From Candidatus Kaiserbacteria bacterium (GTDB lineage: Bacteria > Patescibacteriota > Minisyncoccia > Phycocordibacterales > UBA12088), in contig PWVU01000059.1 in assembly GCA_003561715.1 (NCBI GenBank), positions 1 through 7,566 on the forward strand: 7,566 nucleotides of DNA. The letters run 5' to 3'. The notes below the pieces were generated by a model. That model was given only the letters and a program-made list of their open reading frames with translations. It did no database searches and had not been told where the DNA came from. Every line of letters starts with the position of its first letter. Position 1 is the first letter of the stretch. Positions 4,469 to 7,566 of this stretch are shown in pieces. The position numbers and the translations under genes are program-made.

Positions 4469-5185
4469 CTACTCCTCCATCCACGCGCACGCTAGAAACC
4501 GCCCCTCAGGCTCTCCGGTTTTGTCGGAGCGAAAGTGGGAGAATTGTGCGGGGTTGGTGGCGGTGTCGTAGGTGTGTGAGGTGTCGATATTCTCGGGGAT
4601 GATACCGGCTTGTGTAAGATCGTTCAGAATAAACCCAAGCAGGTCGATCGCATAGGTGTTTGGTGCGGTTTCAGAAATAAACGACTGCCATTCGGGGAGT
4701 GTTGCTTGAAGAGGGTCGCTGAGCATATATGACTGCGCATGTATGCCGGGACCGATAATGACGGAGATGTCACTCAGGTTACTTCCATGTTGAGTATGCA
4801 TCGCTCGTACGACTTTGCCAGCAAGTTTGAGCGTCGCAGGTTTCCAGCCGAGGTGCGCGAGTGCAACCGCGTTGTTGATCCGGTCATAATAGATGACGGG
4901 AAAACAATCTCCGATCAGGAGGCATAGCACCAGTCCAGGCGTTTTGGTCATGAGCGCTTCGGTGACTACTGCCGTTTCACTATCGGTCATGCCGTTGCCC
5001 GCATCCGAGGAATTAACAACAGTGATGGTGTCTTCGTGCGTAAGTTGCATCATAACGCCACTTGATAGATCAATACCGTACTGAGCAAAAAAACGCCGAC
5101 GATGTTCATCTACGTCATGTTGACTTTCGTGTCGAAACGACATATTGCCATCACGTTTATCGGAGAATGCAAAATGGAGGTGCAT
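4469..5185 (-). CDS. pgeF: PgeF / YfiH-family protein (Cu-oxidase_4, formerly polyphenol oxidase)
   Basis: The 238-residue product has the normal family length (PF02578). The N-terminus HFAFSDKRDGNMSFRHE matches the family's opening FS...G..S pattern, which supports the ATG at 5185. The three metal-binding residues are visible: H50 in MQLTHED, C94 in IGDCFPV and H111 in ALAHLGW. IGPGI (144-148) and the C-terminal FSHFRSDKTGEPEGR (215-229) also fit. The cysteine often found before the FxSxR segment is not obvious here. Related proteins have been reported as peptidoglycan editing factors that remove wrongly built UDP-MurNAc-L-Ser, and as purine nucleoside phosphorylases/deaminases; the substrate cannot be told from sequence. 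It begins 24 bp after the phosphohexomutase gene on the same strand, so the two may be cotranscribed, though it also has a -10 of its own. Confidence 0.9.
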   Translation of the reverse strand: MHLHFAFSDKRDGNMSFRHESQHDVDEHRRRFFAQYGIDLSSGVMMQLTHEDTITVVNSSDAGNGMTDSETAVVTEALMTKTPGLVLCLLIGDCFPVIYYDRINNAVALAHLGWKPATLKLAGKVVRAMHTQHGSNLSDISVIIGPGIHAQSYMLSDPLQATLPEWQSFISETAPNTYAIDLLGFILNDLTQAGIIPENIDTSHTYDTATNPAQFSHFRSDKTGEPEGRFLACAWMEE

Positions 5186-5195
5186 ATTTTTTGAA

Positions 5196-5201
5196 ACTAT
5201 G
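5196..5201 (-). promoter_or_regulatory. -10 candidate for pgeF
   Basis: On the - strand CATAGT (5201 to 5196) lies 10 nt before the pgeF ATG, so the predicted start is about 5189 and the transcript would have about 4 leader bases. No clear -35 is visible, and the gene may mainly be read from upstream. Confidence 0.3.
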
Positions 5202-5209
5202 ATGGAGAA

Positions 5210-6550
5210 CTAATGCGCTGAAAAAAGTGCCGTAAGCTCCGTTTGTTTTTGTGAAAGCTGCTCAGCGCTCTGGGCTTCAATGTTGAGTCGGACGACCGGC
5301 TCGGTATTTGAGGCGCGGACCGAAAACCACCAGTCGGGGTAGACGATTTTTAGGCCGTCGATCTCGATCAAGGTGCCATCATGGTAGGTTGTTTGGAGCG
5401 TCGCAAGCAATGATGTTGTATCGTCAACGGTAAAGTTGATCTCGCCTGAGTGATGGTAACGACGTACCTCAGCAACCAGTTCTGAAAGTGTTTTGCCGCT
5501 TGTGTGTATTTGGTTCAGTAAGAGAAATGCTGCCAGTGTGCTGTTCTCAGCATAGGCAAAATCGCTGAAGTAATAATGTTGTGAATACTCGCCGGCGAAG
5601 ACAGCGTCGTGCTCACGCATTAAGGCTTTAATGTTTGAGTGCCCAACGGGTGACTCGATCGGAATACCTCCGGACTCCGTGATGATCTCAGGCACCGCGC
5701 GTGAACAGCGCACATCGTACAAGACAGCTTTTCCGGGCGCGGTCTGTAATACCTCGCGCGCAATGAGTGCAAGCATTAGATCACCGGGGACCGGTGCACC
5801 CGTTTCGTCAACAAATCCCACGCGATCACCATCGCCATCGTACGCAATACCGAGGTGTGCATGTTTTTCGCGCACGGTCTTAATAAGAGATGTCAGTGTT
5901 TCAGAATTGAGCGGATTTGCTTCGTGATTGGGGAAGGACCCGTCCAGTTCTTCAAAGAGGGTGTCGATAGTGAGATTGGGCATCGAGCGCCAGAGGGGTA
6001 GGTCGAGTGCCCCCACCGCATTTGCAGTGTCGATGACCAGCGAGTAGGAAGCATCGCCAAACGTCACATGCGCTTTTGTTGCCGCATGGAAGGATTCGGC
6101 GATATCGGTCTTGGCGAGTGTGCCGCGGCTGGTGGCTGGCGCGGGCTCCTCTTCGACAAGCGCAAGCGCCTTGATCTCCATAAGCCCACTCGCGTGACCG
6201 ATCGGTACCGCGTACTGTCGGCAGAATTTCATGCCGTTATACTCGCCCGGATTGTGTGACGCGGTGATCATAGCGGCGCCGTCAACCTCGAGTTTCGCCG
6301 AGGCAAAGTAGAGCATGGGTGTGGTGACAAGTCCAAGATCGAGCACTTTGGTGCCGGTATCGAGAATTCCTTCAACAAACGCTTCTTGCAATGCGGGAGT
6401 TGATTCACGCATATCGTATCCCACTGCGATCGACTCTGCGCTCAGGTAGCGGGCAAACGCACCTCCGATACGCCGTGCCGCTTCTTCGGTCAATTGGGTG
6501 CCGTAGACACCCCGAATATCGTACGATTTGAATATTGATTCATCGATCAT
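5210..6550 (-). CDS. Phosphomannomutase / phosphoglucomutase
   Basis: The 446-residue product has the full four-domain length of bacterial PMM/PGM (ManB/AlgC type), which interconverts hexose-6-phosphate and hexose-1-phosphate in the cytoplasm. It carries the catalytic phosphoserine loop TASHNP (Ser98), the Mg-binding DGDGDR (238-243), the sugar-recognition loop GEYSQH (320-325, usually GEMSGH), and the phosphate-binding RASNTEP (412-418). FPNHEANPL (206-214) is typical of the PMM/PGM branch rather than GlmM. The start is the ATG at 6550 (MIDESIFKSYDIRGVYG), not the upstream ATG at 6598, because the family begins shortly before the YDIRG motif and an extended -10 lies just upstream. It is divergent from galU, whose substrate glucose-1-P it can supply. 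Whether mannose or glucose is preferred is not decidable here. Confidence 0.95.
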   Translation of the reverse strand: MIDESIFKSYDIRGVYGTQLTEEAARRIGGAFARYLSAESIAVGYDMRESTPALQEAFVEGILDTGTKVLDLGLVTTPMLYFASAKLEVDGAAMITASHNPGEYNGMKFCRQYAVPIGHASGLMEIKALALVEEEPAPATSRGTLAKTDIAESFHAATKAHVTFGDASYSLVIDTANAVGALDLPLWRSMPNLTIDTLFEELDGSFPNHEANPLNSETLTSLIKTVREKHAHLGIAYDGDGDRVGFVDETGAPVPGDLMLALIAREVLQTAPGKAVLYDVRCSRAVPEIITESGGIPIESPVGHSNIKALMREHDAVFAGEYSQHYYFSDFAYAENSTLAAFLLLNQIHTSGKTLSELVAEVRRYHHSGEINFTVDDTTSLLATLQTTYHDGTLIEIDGLKIVYPDWWFSVRASNTEPVVRLNIEAQSAEQLSQKQTELTALFSAH

Positions 6551-6556
6551 GGTGCT

Positions 6557-6565
6557 ACTATACCA
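6557..6565 (-). promoter_or_regulatory. Extended -10 promoter for the phosphohexomutase
   Basis: On the - strand TGGTATAGT (6565 to 6557) is a near-consensus extended -10. Standard spacing places the transcript start on the A of the ATG at 6550, a fully leaderless mRNA. The -35 region is poor, as expected for an extended -10 promoter. Confidence 0.6.
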
Positions 6566-6591
6566 TTTCCATCGGGACGTTCGCCAATGCA

Positions 6592-6597
6592 TATACA
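6592..6597 (+). promoter_or_regulatory. Possible galU -10
   Basis: TATACA, with a TG 4 bp upstream of it, could start transcription near 6604, some 18-30 nt before the candidate galU starts. TACGTA at 6612-6617 is an alternative that would give a leaderless transcript. No -35 stands out. Both sit in the 83-bp region shared with the divergent phosphohexomutase promoter. Confidence 0.25.
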
Positions 6598-6633
6598 TTG
6601 CATAACCCGCGTACGTATGTCATGATGCATGCC

Positions 6634-7518
6634 ATGCAACACTCAACCAATAAAAAAATACGCAAGGCGATCTTGCCGGTTGCGGGTCTCGGAACTCGTT
6701 TTTTACCCGCTACCAAAGCACAGCCCAAAGAGATGCTTCCGATTGTCGATACGCCGATCATACAGTTTTTGGTCGAAGAGGCGGTTGCGGCGGGGATTGA
6801 AGAAATTATTTTTGTGACCGGCAAAGGCAAGCGCGCGATCGAAGATCACTTCGACTACATGGGCGAGCTTGAGCAAGTGCTCCACGCAAAAGGCAAACAT
6901 GAGGAGATCGAGCGTTTGCGCGCCATATCTGATATTGCCCATTTCTCCTATGTACGCCAAAAGACCGCGCGTGGCGACGGAGATGCCATACTCCACGCGG
7001 CAAAATTGCTTAATGGGGAACCGGTCGCGATTCTCTTTGGTGACGATATCATTTTGCATGACACCCCGTGTCTCTCGCAGTTGGTGCAGGTCTTTGAAGA
7101 AAAGCAGGCGCCCGTTATTGCGCTAGAGCGGGTACCAAAGGCGAAAGTATCAAGCTACGGTATCGCGGCGGGCAAAAAGGTGAGCGACCGCGTCTATGAT
7201 ATTTCACAGATCGTTGAAAAGCCCGATCCCAAAGACGCACCGTCCAATCTCGGTATTGTTGGAAAATATATCGTCACACCCGAGGTTATCGATGAGTTGC
7301 GTCACTTGCAACCGGACAAGTCGGGCGAGATCCGCCTTGCCGATGCGCTTCATGCATATCTTACCAAGGGCAACATATACGGCTATGAGTTTGAGGGTAT
7401 GCGCTTTGATTGCGGCTCCAAGCTTGGTTTTTTGATGGCGACGGTGGAGTATGGCTTGCGCCACAACGAGACAAAAAAACAGTTCTCAAAGTATCTAAAA
7501 GAGCGGATGGGGAAGTAG
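6634..7518 (+). CDS. galU: UTP-glucose-1-phosphate uridylyltransferase (GalU)
   Basis: The 294-residue product makes UDP-glucose and pyrophosphate from UTP and glucose-1-P in the cytoplasm, feeding glycans and other UDP-sugars. The N-terminal signature AGLGTRFLPATKAQPKEMLP (residues 17-36) is diagnostic of GalU rather than RmlA. VTGKGKRAIEDHFD (61-74), FGDD (135-138), VEKPDPKDAPSNLGIVGKY (split here as VEKP 194-197 and GKY 210-212), GEIRLADA (231-238) and FDCGSKLGF (258-266) follow in order. The usual GLGHA loop after VRQ is GDGDA (114-118) here. Length is normal for the family. In-frame ATGs at 6622, 6625 and 6634 compete; I chose 6634 because it is nearest the conserved core, and no Shine-Dalgarno decides it. 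Its divergent neighbour is the phosphohexomutase that could supply glucose-1-P. Confidence 0.95.
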   Translation: MQHSTNKKIRKAILPVAGLGTRFLPATKAQPKEMLPIVDTPIIQFLVEEAVAAGIEEIIFVTGKGKRAIEDHFDYMGELEQVLHAKGKHEEIERLRAISDIAHFSYVRQKTARGDGDAILHAAKLLNGEPVAILFGDDIILHDTPCLSQLVQVFEEKQAPVIALERVPKAKVSSYGIAAGKKVSDRVYDISQIVEKPDPKDAPSNLGIVGKYIVTPEVIDELRHLQPDKSGEIRLADALHAYLTKGNIYGYEFEGMRFDCGSKLGFLMATVEYGLRHNETKKQFSKYLKERMGK

Positions 7519-7553
7519 GGGGAGAGTGTGCAGTAGGGTGTGTACAAAAGCGG

Positions 7554-7566
7554 CGGGCGAAGCCCG
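7554..7566. repeat. GCGAAGC mini-hairpin at the window end
   Basis: CGGGC-GAA-GCCCG is a perfect 5-bp stem with a GAA loop, 35 bases after the galU stop codon and cut by the window edge. It has the same GCGAAGC core as the hairpins near 883 and 1883. It could be a 3'-end hairpin for galU or a copy of an intergenic repeat. Confidence 0.5.

Noticed and set aside
4272..4490. 72-codon - strand ORF over the hsp20-pgeF gap
   Set aside because: It overlaps the end of pgeF, runs through the strong hairpin and the predicted RNA stems, and has no recognisable motif or start signal.

Overview
The window looks like a compact bacterial chromosome segment, and the best guess is a Candidate Phyla Radiation / Patescibacteria (Parcubacteria-like) genome. 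This is inferred from tightly packed single-domain genes, almost no Shine-Dalgarno sequences, -10 boxes that place the predicted transcript start on or within a few bases of the start codon, a tRNA without encoded CCA, and slightly divergent versions of universal sugar-nucleotide enzymes. No rRNA or other strong phylogenetic marker is present, so this placement is tentative. No phage, transposase, integrase, CRISPR or defence gene was seen.

Layout. Positions 1-193 are a structured noncoding stretch with several hairpins and a promoter-like site. A multipass membrane protein of unknown function follows (194-844). Next comes a palindrome-rich intergenic region (845-1027), then a short NDP-sugar nucleotidyltransferase (1028-1723) and a CAU-anticodon tRNA (1800-1873). 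Positions 1874-2186 have no gene but hold shuffled partial copies of the tRNA 3' end in both orientations, one of them split by a perfect hairpin. A membrane-anchored N-acetylmuramoyl-L-alanine amidase (2196-3032), a doubtful 48-codon ORF, a membrane-anchored META/HslJ-like protein (3218-3757) and a small heat-shock protein (3837-4256) follow on the + strand. Positions 4257-4468 hold a candidate structured small RNA (about 4285-4451) that ends in a strong hairpin. On the - strand are a PgeF/YfiH-family protein (5185-4469) and a phosphomannomutase/phosphoglucomutase (6550-5210). The latter is divergent from a GalU-type UTP-glucose-1-phosphate uridylyltransferase (6634-7518, + strand).

Function. 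The window is dominated by cell-envelope supply and maintenance. The phosphohexomutase can make glucose-1-P or mannose-1-P, GalU can turn glucose-1-P into UDP-glucose, and the second nucleotidyltransferase activates another sugar-1-P. The amidase cuts peptidoglycan peptides, and PgeF-family proteins have been linked to peptidoglycan precursor editing and to purine nucleoside metabolism. Hsp20 and the META protein suggest protein and envelope stress handling.

The most interesting material is noncoding: the candidate small RNA after hsp20, the rearranged tRNA 3'-end copies, the repeated extended -10/leaderless arrangement, and GCGAAGC mini-hairpins that occur only between genes.
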